Part shown: positions 42,747 to 51,471 of the stretch, one piece after another
Layout: each line of letters opens with the position of its first letter
Numbering within the stretch: position 1 is the stretch's first letter
Assembly: GCA_964446585.1 (NCBI GenBank)
Contig: CAYUPI010000003.1
Location: 124,001 to 188,000, forward strand
Source: CAYUPI01 sp964446585
GTDB lineage: Bacteria; Verrucomicrobiota; Verrucomicrobiia; Limisphaerales; UBA8199
Direction: 5' to 3'
Length of the DNA: 64,000 nt
Position numbers and translations under genes: made by a program
The notes under the pieces: generated by a model
The model's database searches: none
What the model was told of the DNA's origin: nothing
The model's input: only the letters and a program-made list of their open reading frames with translations

Positions 42747-43694
42747 GTGAAATTCACCCGCACGCCTCGGAACTTGTCCCATGCGGTGCACATGCTCGCC
42801 TTCGCTCTTATCCGCGCAATGGCAGCCGGCCAGTCACCGGTCCACGCCAGGCATGAGATGCCTGAGACCATCGCCCTCCAGAGCGATCTCGGGTATCGCG
42901 AGGGCAAAAGCGCAGCCTGGAAACTGGACCTGGCTTACCCGAAAGATCCCGGGACAAAAGGACGGCCGGCGCTGTTAATCATCCACGGCGGTGGCTGGAT
43001 TGAAGGGGACAAGTCCAGCTTCACGTCGCTCAAATATTGGGCACCGGGCAATATCATCGATTTTGCCAAACTCGGTTTCGTCGCCGCGACCGTCAATTAT
43101 CGTCTCAGCGGCGAGGCGCCTTTTCCCGCGGCGCTGGGGGATTGCAAATGCGCCGTGCGCTGGCTGCGCGCGCATGCGCAGGACTACCACATTGACGTCA
43201 ATCGTATCGGCGCCTATGGCAACTCCGCCGGAGGCCATTTGGCCCTCTTGCTCGGCTTGACCGACAAATCTGACGGCCTGGAGGGCGACGGGCCTTATCA
43301 GGATCAATCCAGCGCGGTTCAGGCCGTGGTTAGCGACTCCGGCCCCGTCGATCTGGATTTTCGAAACCCGGAGAACAGCGGCCTGGCGAAAGTGATTTCC
43401 CAATTTTTGGCCGGCCCGCCAGAGACGCTGGCGGAGCGGATCCAGAGAGCTTCCCCGGCCAGCTACGTCAAAAGCGCCCTGCCGCCCTTGCTGCTGATCT
43501 ACGGCGCCGCCGATACGCAGGTGACCATCGGCCCCGTGGACAGCTTCGTGCTGGCCCTGCAAAAAGCCGGGCTTAAGGACCTCACCTACCTGCGGCTTGG
43601 CCTGGTGGATCACTGTCCCTATTCTCTCGTAAAAATGGAGCGCTTGTATCCGATTGTGGACGATTTTTTCGTTCGGACACTGATGCGCCCTTAA
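42747..43694 (+). CDS. alpha/beta hydrolase, BD-FAE/carbohydrate-esterase-like, exported
   Basis: 315 residues from a GTG. A possible signal segment covers about 10-28. The hydrolase core has 'PALLIIHGGGWIEGDKSSF' (oxyanion HGGG), 'FVAATVNYRLSGEAPFPAAL', 'RIGAYGNSAGGHLALLLGLT' with nucleophilic Ser, 'LLLIYGAADTQVTIGPVDSF' with the acid Asp and 'LRLGLVDHCPYSLV' with the His. This matches the BD-FAE family of esterases that work on plant or algal glycan acyl groups. It precedes the GH127-like gene on the same strand, so a polysaccharide-processing role is an inference. Confidence 0.78.
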   Translation: MKFTRTPRNLSHAVHMLAFALIRAMAAGQSPVHARHEMPETIALQSDLGYREGKSAAWKLDLAYPKDPGTKGRPALLIIHGGGWIEGDKSSFTSLKYWAPGNIIDFAKLGFVAATVNYRLSGEAPFPAALGDCKCAVRWLRAHAQDYHIDVNRIGAYGNSAGGHLALLLGLTDKSDGLEGDGPYQDQSSAVQAVVSDSGPVDLDFRNPENSGLAKVISQFLAGPPETLAERIQRASPASYVKSALPPLLLIYGAADTQVTIGPVDSFVLALQKAGLKDLTYLRLGLVDHCPYSLVKMERLYPIVDDFFVRTLMRP

Positions 43695-43724
43695 CCAGAA
43701 CGATGCAGTTGAAAAGACGATCGC

Positions 43725-43760
43725 CCTCACCCCAGCCCTCTCCCCCGGGGAGAGGGAGAA
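43725..43760. repeat. CCCTCTCCCC/GGGGAGAGGG hairpin repeat
   Basis: TCGCCCTCACCCCAGCCCTCTCCCCCGGGGAGAGGGAGAA. The core CCCTCTCCCC (43736-43745) pairs with GGGGAGAGGG (43747-43756). Same family as 40353-40407. It lies in the gap upstream of the GH127-like gene. Confidence 0.75.
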
Positions 43761-43900
43761 TCGTCGCCAGTCTTAAAACTGCTAAGCACTTAGAGATTAA
43801 TTCCAACTGCGTTGCAATTCATTTTGAACCGGGACAATGCCTGCCGTATCCAACCTCATCCACAAGAGAACTGAATCCTTCGGGCTTAAGGACAGCTCCA

Positions 43901-45823
43901 ATGCAGAGATTTGCGCGCATACTTCTGGTGGCGCAAGCACCATGGATGGCCGGGTCGTTATTCGCGATCGATGCCGATCTCGACAAGGTGCTGACGAAAG
44001 AGAGACTCGAACCCAAAGGCCAATATTACGAGGCTACCGTTCCCTACACGCTGGACCTGGCCGAGCGGGCAAAGCTGTCGGTTCACGGACTGACCAGCTT
44101 TCTGAACTCCAACCAGAATTATGCCCCTTACGGCCAGGGCTGGTTCAATGTGCGGGTGCCGTGTCTGACGTCGAAATTGATCGGAGGCTCGGACTCGGGT
44201 GCGCCGAACTGGGGCAAGATAGCCGAGGCACTGATGATGGCCCGCGTGATGAGTGGCAGCCGGGAGAACCTGGAGATCGACGGAAAAACCTTCAAAGGCA
44301 TGGTGGCGTGGATGCCGGACTTCGGCACCGTCCCCAGCGCGCGGGCCATGCACGCGCTGATGGCGATGAACCAGCTTAATCCCGACCCCAGGTTGTTGGA
44401 GACGATTGGGCGGCTGGCGGACAGCTTCGGTAAGTCCGCCAAACAGCGCGACACTGGCGTGATTTTTTACGATGGCGAACCGTTTTATGATAACGGCCCC
44501 GCCGGACAGTATGGCTACGGCGCACAGGTTCGCACGCAGGGAGACATCATGCGCGCACTGACCCGTTGGTTCGAGTTAAGCGGGGACCAGCAGGCGCTGA
44601 ATCTTGCGGGACAAACGGCCCAATACACATTGCAATTCAAACCGTATTGGACTCCGGAGGCTGAACCCAAAGCCGTAGTTGGCCAGGAACACGCCCATTT
44701 CAATGGGCATCCTCACGAGAACTGCGTCTGTCTTATGGGCCTGTTGCGTTACGGCCAGGCCACGCACGACGCGCGCATCAAGCAGTTTGTGCGCGACGGC
44801 TACGAATATCTGCGCAACTGGGGCATTGGCCGCATCGGGCTCTTCGGCGAAATGTGCGCGGTCAGTGACATGACTTACCTGGCCATCAAGCTGAGCGACT
44901 ATGGCGTGGGCGATTACTGGGAGGATGTGGATTGCTATGTCCGTAACATTCTGGTCGATCGCCAGATCACCAGTGCCGATAAGCTGCGCAAGGCCGTCCA
45001 GAAGGAACCAATCCTGGCCCGGCTCTTACCGCGAAAGGAGCCCAATGATCCCATCAATAATCCCAACGCGCAAACGGTGGGATTGGGCCAAAATCTCGAA
45101 AAGGACGCCGTGAAAAATGTCCCGCTCGATCCGGCGTTCGAAACGGAGGATAATGTCATCGAACGCTGCGTCGGGACGTTCCTGTCGGACGCAGGCTATC
45201 CGAGCGAGACGGTGAAGATCCGGCTGATGTTCAACATTTGCTGTCCCGGGAACGCCAACCACGCGCTGTTCTATGCCTGGGAATCGATCGTGCGATGCGA
45301 CGAAGGCGGCCACGCCACCGTCGACTTGCTGCTCAACCGCGCCTCGCGGTGGCTGGATATCGACTCCTACTTGCCGTATGAAGGCAAAGTGGTGATCCGC
45401 AACAAAACAGCCCGGACCCTGGCTGTGCGCATCCCGCGCTGGGTGGACAAGAAGGCGGTCAAACCCGAAGTGAACGGCCAGCCAGTGGCGACCTACTGGG
45501 TCGGCGCTTATCAAATGTTCCCCAGTCTCAAGGCGAAGGACTGCGTCACGATCTCGTTTCCGATGGTCGAGACTCGCGAGGATTATACCTTGAAGTGGAA
45601 GCGCGACGGGTGGTGGATGGAAGGGACCAATCCGGGGCCTAATTGGACAAATGACCATCCTGAGACGTTCACGTTCTATCTAAAGGGCAACACGGTGGTG
45701 GACCTGGCACCTCGCCCGAAAGATTCGGCCTACCCTTCGTTCGAGCGGTCCGAGTATCGTCAGGACAAAGCGCCAATGATCAAGGTCAGGCGCTTTGTTT
45801 CGGCGGTGGACCTGGCCTGGTAG
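43901..45823 (+). CDS. exported GH127-like protein
   Basis: 640 residues from ATG 43901; the frame is open back to 43703, but that part is repeat. A short signal peptide (1-22, 'RILLVAQAPWMAGSLFA'). The central alpha/alpha barrel contains 'HFNGHPHENCVCLMGLLRYG' with E273 and C275, and the C-terminal part has 'RLMFNICCPGNANHALFYA' with C447 and C448, matching the Glu-Cys-Cys-Cys zinc site of GH127 beta-L-arabinofuranosidases, followed by beta-sandwich 'YLPYEGKVVIRNKTARTLAV'. It probably releases a sugar from plant-type or bacterial glycans outside the cytoplasm. Other parts are divergent, so another substrate is possible. Confidence 0.72.
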   Translation: MQRFARILLVAQAPWMAGSLFAIDADLDKVLTKERLEPKGQYYEATVPYTLDLAERAKLSVHGLTSFLNSNQNYAPYGQGWFNVRVPCLTSKLIGGSDSGAPNWGKIAEALMMARVMSGSRENLEIDGKTFKGMVAWMPDFGTVPSARAMHALMAMNQLNPDPRLLETIGRLADSFGKSAKQRDTGVIFYDGEPFYDNGPAGQYGYGAQVRTQGDIMRALTRWFELSGDQQALNLAGQTAQYTLQFKPYWTPEAEPKAVVGQEHAHFNGHPHENCVCLMGLLRYGQATHDARIKQFVRDGYEYLRNWGIGRIGLFGEMCAVSDMTYLAIKLSDYGVGDYWEDVDCYVRNILVDRQITSADKLRKAVQKEPILARLLPRKEPNDPINNPNAQTVGLGQNLEKDAVKNVPLDPAFETEDNVIERCVGTFLSDAGYPSETVKIRLMFNICCPGNANHALFYAWESIVRCDEGGHATVDLLLNRASRWLDIDSYLPYEGKVVIRNKTARTLAVRIPRWVDKKAVKPEVNGQPVATYWVGAYQMFPSLKAKDCVTISFPMVETREDYTLKWKRDGWWMEGTNPGPNWTNDHPETFTFYLKGNTVVDLAPRPKDSAYPSFERSEYRQDKAPMIKVRRFVSAVDLAW

Positions 45824-45924
45824 AGGCCAGTTCGGCTCACTCGGGATGCGCCAAATTCTCAATTTTATGTCGTCCGCGAACGCTTTCTCGTGGCCAGGTT
45901 GCTAATTTCGGCTACATTGCGCCC

Positions 45925-46545
45925 ATGTTGACTTCGCGATGGCGGCCAGTGGTGATCTGCGGAATCGCCATCGTGGCGATTTGGATCGTCGCCTTGACGG
46001 GACTCAGCATTTCGAAGAACTCGCGCATGACAGCCGACAAGGTGCGGGCCTATGTGGAGTCCGAAAATCTGGGAACGCTTTCTGCCGCAGAGCGTGCGCG
46101 GGCGCTCGGCACGCTTGCTGAAAAATTCAACGCCCTGTCCGTCGAAGAGCGTCGGCGCGCACAACTGGAACGCGTCGCCAAGACTTGGCTCGACCAGATG
46201 ACCGAAGTGGAAAGAGCGCGGTTCCTCGAAGCGACAATGCCAGCCGGGTTCAAGCAGATGTTGACCTCCTTTCAACAATTGCCGGACGAGAAGAAGCGCC
46301 AGACCATTGCTGACGCCATGCGGCGGTTAAGGGAAACCGCAGCTCGTATCCAAACGGAAGATGGCGCCGCACAGATCCCAATCACGCCCCCGCCCGTAAA
46401 TGCCGAGGTACAGGCCAAGATTCGAAGTATGGGACTGGAAGCCTTCTACACTCAAAGCTCGGCGCAGTTCAGGGTTGAAGTGGCTCCCGTGCTGGAAGAG
46501 CTGCAGCGGGTGATGGAGAGCGGCCGACCTTTTCGTGGCCGATGA
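45925..46545 (+). CDS. single-pass membrane protein of unknown function
   Basis: 206 residues. One transmembrane segment at about 9-30 ('PVVICGIAIVAIWIVALTGL') followed by a long helical, charged region with repeated R/E/A content ('SAAERARALGTLAEKFNAL', 'SVEERRRAQLERVAKTWLDQ', 'EKKRQTIADAMRRLRETAAR'). No known motif. Its last four bases overlap the ATG of the ABC ATPase gene, so the two are translationally coupled and probably work together. Confidence 0.7.
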   Translation: MLTSRWRPVVICGIAIVAIWIVALTGLSISKNSRMTADKVRAYVESENLGTLSAAERARALGTLAEKFNALSVEERRRAQLERVAKTWLDQMTEVERARFLEATMPAGFKQMLTSFQQLPDEKKRQTIADAMRRLRETAARIQTEDGAAQIPITPPPVNAEVQAKIRSMGLEAFYTQSSAQFRVEVAPVLEELQRVMESGRPFRGR

Positions 46546-47495
46546 TCGAGCTGCGTCATGTGCGAAAGTGCTTCGGCGACAATGTCGCCGTCGAGGACCT
46601 GTCTCTGCAAGTGCCCCCGGGAGAAATCTACGGCCTGCTCGGGCACAATGGTGCCGGCAAGAGTACGGCCATCGGCATGATGCTCGGCCAGGTTTGGCCC
46701 ACGAGCGGTGAGGTGCACGTCTGCGGGCATGACGTCACGTCCCACCGGCGGGTTGCCTTGCAGAAAGTCGGGGCCATCTTCGAAAGTCCCGCGTTTTATG
46801 ACTACCTGAGCGGATTGACGAACCTTGAGATTCTGAGTTCCTACACAGCTCCAACTTCCTCCAGCCGTATCCGTGAGGTGATCGACTGGGTGGGCTTGAC
46901 CGGACGCGAGCATTCGAAGGTCAAGACTTACTCGCACGGGATGCGCTCGCGTCTCGCGCTGGCGCAGGCGCTCTTGCCGCAACCACAATTGCTCATTTTG
47001 GACGAGCCCAGCGATGGCCTCGACCCGGAGGGTATCCACGAGATGCGCCAAACTATTCTGCGGCTCCATCGCGAGATGGGTCTAACGATTCTGCTCTCGT
47101 CCCATCTTCTCAATGAGGTCGAGCAACTCTGCACTCGCATCGCCGTCCTCAACCACGGACGCAAAGTCTTTGAAGGCACGCTGGCCGACACCAAGCAACG
47201 TCATCAATGGGTCCGCGTCAGTGCCGGGCCCTTTGATGCTGCCGCCGGCGCCTTGCTCGAGGCTGGACTCATCACGGATTCGCGCGATGGACATTGCGTC
47301 GCGTTAACGCCGGGCGTCGGCACGGACCAGGTCGTGCGCTTTCTCGTGGAGCGCGGCCTGCCTCTCTATGAAATCGCTCGCGAGGAGGAGACTCTGGAAC
47401 AGTTCTACCTGGGACTCATGAATAAGCAGAAGGCTGCAGCGGTAAAGAGCGAGGTTCTCCACCGGGAAGCAGACCTATTAGGGCGGGATGATTAG
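46542..47495 (+). CDS. ABC transporter ATP-binding protein, ABC-2 type
   Basis: 317 residues. All ABC motifs are intact: Walker A 'GLLGHNGAGKST' (34-42), a Q-loop region 'VGAIFESPAFYDYLSGLTNL' of the ABC-2 exporter kind, signature 'YSHGMRSRLALAQALL', Walker B 'QLLILDEPSDGLDPEG' and switch 'ILLSSHLLNEV'. The C-terminal ~90 residues are the usual ABC-2 extension. The membrane partner that normally follows is absent; downstream is only a palindromic repeat and the opposite-strand peroxiredoxin gene. The upstream single-pass protein could be a non-standard partner, or the permease is elsewhere. Confidence 0.9.
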   Translation: MIELRHVRKCFGDNVAVEDLSLQVPPGEIYGLLGHNGAGKSTAIGMMLGQVWPTSGEVHVCGHDVTSHRRVALQKVGAIFESPAFYDYLSGLTNLEILSSYTAPTSSSRIREVIDWVGLTGREHSKVKTYSHGMRSRLALAQALLPQPQLLILDEPSDGLDPEGIHEMRQTILRLHREMGLTILLSSHLLNEVEQLCTRIAVLNHGRKVFEGTLADTKQRHQWVRVSAGPFDAAAGALLEAGLITDSRDGHCVALTPGVGTDQVVRFLVERGLPLYEIAREEETLEQFYLGLMNKQKAAAVKSEVLHREADLLGRDD

Positions 47496-47664
47496 AGCGT
47501 GTTTCACAAATCCCTTTAAGTGTAGGAGCCGACGTCAGGAGGCTCTGATCAAAAAATCCGAAATCCGAAATCCGAAATTGATCAGAGCCTCCTGACGTCG
47601 GCTCCTCCAATATTAAGACACCTTCGGAGGGAAAAATTGGAGCCTCGCGACTTCGGCTGCTACG
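47494..47664. repeat. GTAGGAGCCGACGTCAGGAGGCTC palindromic repeat with AAATCCG loop
   Basis: A 29-bp perfect inverted repeat: 47524-47552 (AGGAGCCGACGTCAGGAGGC continuing TCTGATCAA) and its complement at 47578-47606. The 25-base loop between them is a run of AAATCCG units. It is preceded by TTAGAGCGTGTTTCACAAAT, which matches TTAGAGCGCGTTTGGAAAAT on the minus strand at 3480. A degenerate second copy, GGAGCCTCGCGACTTCGGCTGCTAC, lies at 47640-47664. It sits between two convergent gene ends and could serve as a two-way terminator. Confidence 0.9.
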
Positions 47665-47678
47665 TCGCTGTCACTTCC

Positions 47679-48158
47679 TCATTTCAGTTTCGCCAGGGCC
47701 TCTTTGACCTTGTCGAAGTTCGGCAGGTCTTTGGGCGTTGGTGTCTGCTCGCTGTATTGGACGACGCCATTCTTGTCGATGACGAAGGCAGCGCGAGCGG
47801 CAGTATCGCCGATGCCGGCCAGCATCGGAAACAGCACGTCGTACTTCCGTGTCACTTCCTTGTTCAGATCGCTGGCAAGAGTGAGATTGATTTTTTCCTT
47901 CTGCGCCCAGGCTTCCTGGGAAAACGGCGTATCGATGCTGATGCCGATGACATCCGCATTGAGCGACGAATAGCTGTTCAAGCCGGAACTGATGTCGCAC
48001 ATCTCCTGCGTGCAGACACTGGTGAAGGCGGCTGGAAAGAACAGCAACAGGGTGTTCTTTTTGCCGAGGTTGTTGCTCAACTTTACGTCCACCAGACCAG
48101 AGGCTTGCTTGGACTTGAGTGTGAAATCAGGCGCTTTGGTGCCGACAGAGATAGGCAT
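47679..48158 (-). CDS. peroxiredoxin (Bcp/AhpC-TSA type)
   Basis: 159 residues. A thioredoxin-fold peroxidase: 'APDFTLKSKQASGLVDVKLS', 'LLLFFPAAFTSVCTQEMCDI' with peroxidatic C49 in the P-x-x-x-T-x-x-C context and a second Cys C54 five residues on, as in bacterioferritin comigratory proteins. 'ADVIGISIDTPFSQEAWAQK' and 'ARAAFVIDKNGVVQYSEQTP' complete the fold. It reduces hydrogen peroxide and organic peroxides in the cytoplasm using thioredoxin. Its end is shielded from the ABC ATPase gene by the palindromic repeat. Confidence 0.9.
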   Translation of the reverse strand: MPISVGTKAPDFTLKSKQASGLVDVKLSNNLGKKNTLLLFFPAAFTSVCTQEMCDISSGLNSYSSLNADVIGISIDTPFSQEAWAQKEKINLTLASDLNKEVTRKYDVLFPMLAGIGDTAARAAFVIDKNGVVQYSEQTPTPKDLPNFDKVKEALAKLK

Positions 48159-48286
48159 AGTCGTGTATGAGTTAAATGGTTAAAGCGTGGAATGGTTAAA
48201 CCGGTTTCCGCCGGCTGTCAATTGCAACCCTCCGTACTCGCCACCTTCTCGCTTGCTGCCAGTATCCGCCACGTTACTGTGAGTTC

Positions 48287-49078
48287 GTGAAAGTGCTGTT
48301 CATTGGCGACATTGTTGGGCAACCGGGACGGCGCGTAGTCAAGGACCTTCTCCCCGGACTGCGGCGCCAACTCGGCCTGAATATGGTTGTGGCCAATGGG
48401 GAAAACTCGGCGGGCGGTTCGGGCATCACTCCGAAAACTGCCGAGGAGATCTTCTCAGCCGGCGTGGATATTATCACGAGCGGCGATCATCTCTGGGATC
48501 AAAAGGAGAGCATGGAATTGCTCGAGCGCGAGCGTCGGTTTCTGCGGCCGCTTAATTATCCCGCCGGCACGCCAGGGCAGGGGAGCGCCGTATTTCAGCC
48601 CGACGGCCTGCCGCCGCTCGCTGTCATCAATCTCCAGGGGCGCACCTTTCTGCCGCCGCTGGACAATCCCTTCCATGGCGCCCTCGCAGAGGTCGAGCGG
48701 CTGCGGCGCACGACTAAACTGATTCTCATCGATTTTCATGCGGAAGCGACCTCGGAAAAAATCGCGTTGGCGCGCCTGCTGGATGGCCGGATCAGTGCGC
48801 TCATCGGCACCCACACTCACGTCCAGACGGCCGACGAGCAAATCTTCCCGGGCGGCACAGCCTTCCTGTGCGACGCCGGTTTCACCGGCCCTCACGAAAG
48901 TGTGATCGGCCGCGAAATCGGTCCGGTCATCAAACGGTTCATGACCGGCATGCCGCAGAAATTCGAAGTGGCCAAGGAACGCGTGCTCCTGCAAGGTGCG
49001 CTGCTGGACATCGATGACACGACCGGGCGAGCGAGGCGCATCGAACGCGTTTCCGAACCGCTGCCCGACGCCCGCTGA
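48287..49078 (+). CDS. YmdB-type (TIGR00282) metallophosphoesterase
   Basis: 263 residues from a GTG. 'VLFIGDIVGQPGRRVVKDLL' starts the dimetal phosphoesterase fold, then 'VVANGENSAGGSGITPKTAE', 'VDIITSGDHLWDQKESMELL', 'KLILIDFHAEATSEKIALAR', 'ISALIGTHTHVQTADEQIFP' and 'FLCDAGFTGPHESVIGREIG'. Relatives hydrolyse 2',3'-cyclic nucleotides and affect RNA turnover. Only 6 bases separate it from xseA, and the two likely form one transcript. Confidence 0.92.
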   Translation: MKVLFIGDIVGQPGRRVVKDLLPGLRRQLGLNMVVANGENSAGGSGITPKTAEEIFSAGVDIITSGDHLWDQKESMELLERERRFLRPLNYPAGTPGQGSAVFQPDGLPPLAVINLQGRTFLPPLDNPFHGALAEVERLRRTTKLILIDFHAEATSEKIALARLLDGRISALIGTHTHVQTADEQIFPGGTAFLCDAGFTGPHESVIGREIGPVIKRFMTGMPQKFEVAKERVLLQGALLDIDDTTGRARRIERVSEPLPDAR

Positions 49079-49084
49079 CGAGCC

Positions 49085-50518
49085 ATGGCCAGACCGGCAA
49101 AATCACAATGGGATTTCGGCGAGTTGTTTCCGGTGGAACCACCGTCGCGCAAGGTTTTGTCAGTGACGGAGTTGACCGGTGAAATCCGGCGTTTGCTCGA
49201 ACACCAGGTAGGCCAGGTGTGGGTGACGGGTGAAATCACCAACTTCCGCTCGCAGAGCTCGGGCCATATCTATTTCACGCTCAAGGACGCCAGCGCGCAA
49301 TTGAGCTGCGTTTTATTCCGCGGCGAGTTTCAGGTGGATCGCTCGCTCTTGCAGGATGGCCAGAAGGTCCTCCTCCAAGGCGAGGTGACCGTCTATGAGT
49401 CGCGCGGCCAGTATCAGTTGCGCGTCACGGCGGTCGAAGCGCGCGGTCTGGGCGCGTTGCAAGCGGCTTTTGAGAAGCTCAAGCAAAAGTTGAGCGCCGA
49501 AGGTTTGTTCGCGCCCGAACGCAAGCGCCCGCTGCCGGGATTTCCCCAGCGAATCGGCCTGGTCACTTCGCCGACCGGCGCGGCGATTCGCGACGTGCTG
49601 CATGTGGTGCAACGCCGGAATCCAGCGCTGCAAATCGTGTTGGCGTCATGCCGTGTCCAGGGCGAGGAAGCGGCGGGTGAGATCGCGGCTGCCATTCGGC
49701 TCCTGAATGAATTTCATTCTTTTCGCCTTGCGATGGGCGATGCGCGCTCGGGAATAGATCTGATTCTGGTCACACGCGGCGGCGGCAGTTTGGAGGACTT
49801 GTGGGCTTTCAATGAGGAAATCGTGGCGCGCGCGATTTTTGAGTCCGCTTTGCCCGTAGTGTCGGCTGTTGGCCATGAGATCGATTTCACCATAAGCGAT
49901 TTTGTCGCCGATGTGCGCGCGGCGACGCCGAGCGCGGCGGCGGAAATTATCACGGAAGGAGTTTTCTCCAGCGGCCCATTCATCGCCGAAGTGGGCGGAA
50001 GGCTGCGTCAATTACTCAACCAGCAACTCGCCGACAAAGCCGAGATGCTCAACCAGTCGCGGCAACGCCTCGCTCGGCTGCATCCACGGCGCCGGTTGCA
50101 GGATTGGCAACAACGGTTGGACGATTTGCACGTCAGCCTGCTGCGTGCCGCCAAACAAAAGGCGAGCCAGCAGCGCCTCACCTGGCGAAATTTGGCCGAG
50201 CGTTTGGTTCGCGTCCGTCCTGCCATCCTGTTGAAACAGCGCCGTGAGGTGTTGCGCCTCGCTGCTCAACATTTGTACGAACAAGGACATCATCGCCTGT
50301 CCGAATTGAACAACCGGTTGGGATTGCTGAGCGCCCGGCTTCGTTTGCTTGGCCCCGAGCAAGTTCTGGCGCGCGGTTACTCCATCACGCGGGACGCGGA
50401 GACAGGAAAGGTTCTCCGAGACGCCTGCCAAGCTCGCCGCGGCCAGCGGCTTCGGACCCGACTGCAACGGGGTGAAGTAATCAGTACCGTTGAAAAGAAG
50501 GACGACGATCAGCTCTAA
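49085..50518 (+). CDS. xseA: exodeoxyribonuclease VII large subunit
   Basis: 477 residues. N-terminal OB-fold ('VWVTGEITNFRSQSSGHIYF', 'FTLKDASAQLSCVLFRGEF'), then the catalytic core with 'RIGLVTSPTGAAIRDVLHVV', 'LILVTRGGGSLEDLWAFNEE', 'VVSAVGHEIDFTISDFVADV' and 'RAATPSAAAEIIT', then a long helical segment and a C-terminal 'VLARGYSITRDAETGKVLRD'. It digests single-stranded DNA from both ends with XseB, which is encoded about 1.9 kb downstream. Its stop overlaps the end of the opposite-strand S2P gene by four bases. Confidence 0.95.
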   Translation: MARPAKSQWDFGELFPVEPPSRKVLSVTELTGEIRRLLEHQVGQVWVTGEITNFRSQSSGHIYFTLKDASAQLSCVLFRGEFQVDRSLLQDGQKVLLQGEVTVYESRGQYQLRVTAVEARGLGALQAAFEKLKQKLSAEGLFAPERKRPLPGFPQRIGLVTSPTGAAIRDVLHVVQRRNPALQIVLASCRVQGEEAAGEIAAAIRLLNEFHSFRLAMGDARSGIDLILVTRGGGSLEDLWAFNEEIVARAIFESALPVVSAVGHEIDFTISDFVADVRAATPSAAAEIITEGVFSSGPFIAEVGGRLRQLLNQQLADKAEMLNQSRQRLARLHPRRRLQDWQQRLDDLHVSLLRAAKQKASQQRLTWRNLAERLVRVRPAILLKQRREVLRLAAQHLYEQGHHRLSELNNRLGLLSARLRLLGPEQVLARGYSITRDAETGKVLRDACQARRGQRLRTRLQRGEVISTVEKKDDDQL

Positions 50519-51441
50519 CTTTCAGTTCTTCCCAGCACCTGCGGCGCTTCACTCCACTCGCTCAGAGGCCGGGAACTTCCGCAGTCGAAGCATCGCATTG
50601 TCGAGAACAGTGTTCCGCAATGCGGACAGATGGCCTTCGTTTCAAACGTGTCGAAGGGTTTCAAACACCGGGCGCAGCGCCAAAACGGACCGAGTACGGG
50701 ATGTTCGTGGCAAACCGGACAAGTGAATCCATCGCGCCGCGGAAGTTTAGCTAATCGGGCCAGTAACCGGGCCTCCAGCAACCCCCGCCAGCAGTTGAAC
50801 AGAATGAAAGCCGCGATAATGCCTATCCAGATTGACTGCGCGAAAACTGCAATCAGAACCAAGCCGGCCACGCCGATGAACCCGACCACGGCGGTCACCG
50901 CCAGGCTGGGCGCGCGCCCGAAAACGAACCAGAGGAGAGCCCGAAAGATCTGTCCGCCGTCCAACGGATAGATCGGCAGCAAATTGAAAATGAGCAGCCC
51001 GAAGTTGATGAAGCAAAGAGCGCGGATAAATTGGTAGATGTCGGGAAGGCTCTCGGACATGTTGGACTGCCGGGCCAACAGGAAGAGCGTCGTCAGGATC
51101 GGCGCCAGCATCACGTTCACCAGCGGCCCGGCAGCGATGCTCCACAAGGTTGCTCCCGGGCGCGGTGGCGGCGCGACGTAGGCTACACCGCCCAGCGGCC
51201 ACAGGATAATTTGCTCCGCCTTCCCTCCTACCTGGCGGCAGGCCAACGCGTGCCCAAACTCATGCATCAAAACGATCCCAAAGAGCGACAGGTACTCCAG
51301 CCCGTTCCAGACGAAAGAGCCGTATTGCCGCGACCGCGTGTTGAGCTCGATCAGCGCGACGACCAGCCAGGACCAATGCAGATAGACCTGCACCCCCGCA
51401 AACTGGAACAGCCGAAACGACCCTCGCTGCGTTGGCAACAT
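50515..51441 (-). CDS. site-2 protease family (M50) with C-terminal zinc ribbons
   Basis: 308 residues. Membrane protease: 'IVLMHEFGHALACRQVGGKA' holds the H-E-x-x-H zinc site (H60, E61, H64), and 'IFNLLPIYPLDGGQIFRALL' provides the third ligand in the L-D-G motif. About six transmembrane segments. The C-terminal 70 residues have Cys pairs in 'GFTCPVCHEHPVLGPFWRCA', 'CARCLKPF', 'AICPHCGTLF' and 'MRCFDCGSSRP', consistent with two zinc ribbons. It cleaves membrane-embedded substrates. The Rip1/SpoIVFB-like order with a cytoplasmic Cys-rich tail is a little unusual. Confidence 0.9.
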   Translation of the reverse strand: MLPTQRGSFRLFQFAGVQVYLHWSWLVVALIELNTRSRQYGSFVWNGLEYLSLFGIVLMHEFGHALACRQVGGKAEQIILWPLGGVAYVAPPPRPGATLWSIAAGPLVNVMLAPILTTLFLLARQSNMSESLPDIYQFIRALCFINFGLLIFNLLPIYPLDGGQIFRALLWFVFGRAPSLAVTAVVGFIGVAGLVLIAVFAQSIWIGIIAAFILFNCWRGLLEARLLARLAKLPRRDGFTCPVCHEHPVLGPFWRCARCLKPFDTFETKAICPHCGTLFSTMRCFDCGSSRPLSEWSEAPQVLGRTES

Positions 51442-51471
51442 CCGTCAGAGGAAACCAGCGCTCCGACGCCC

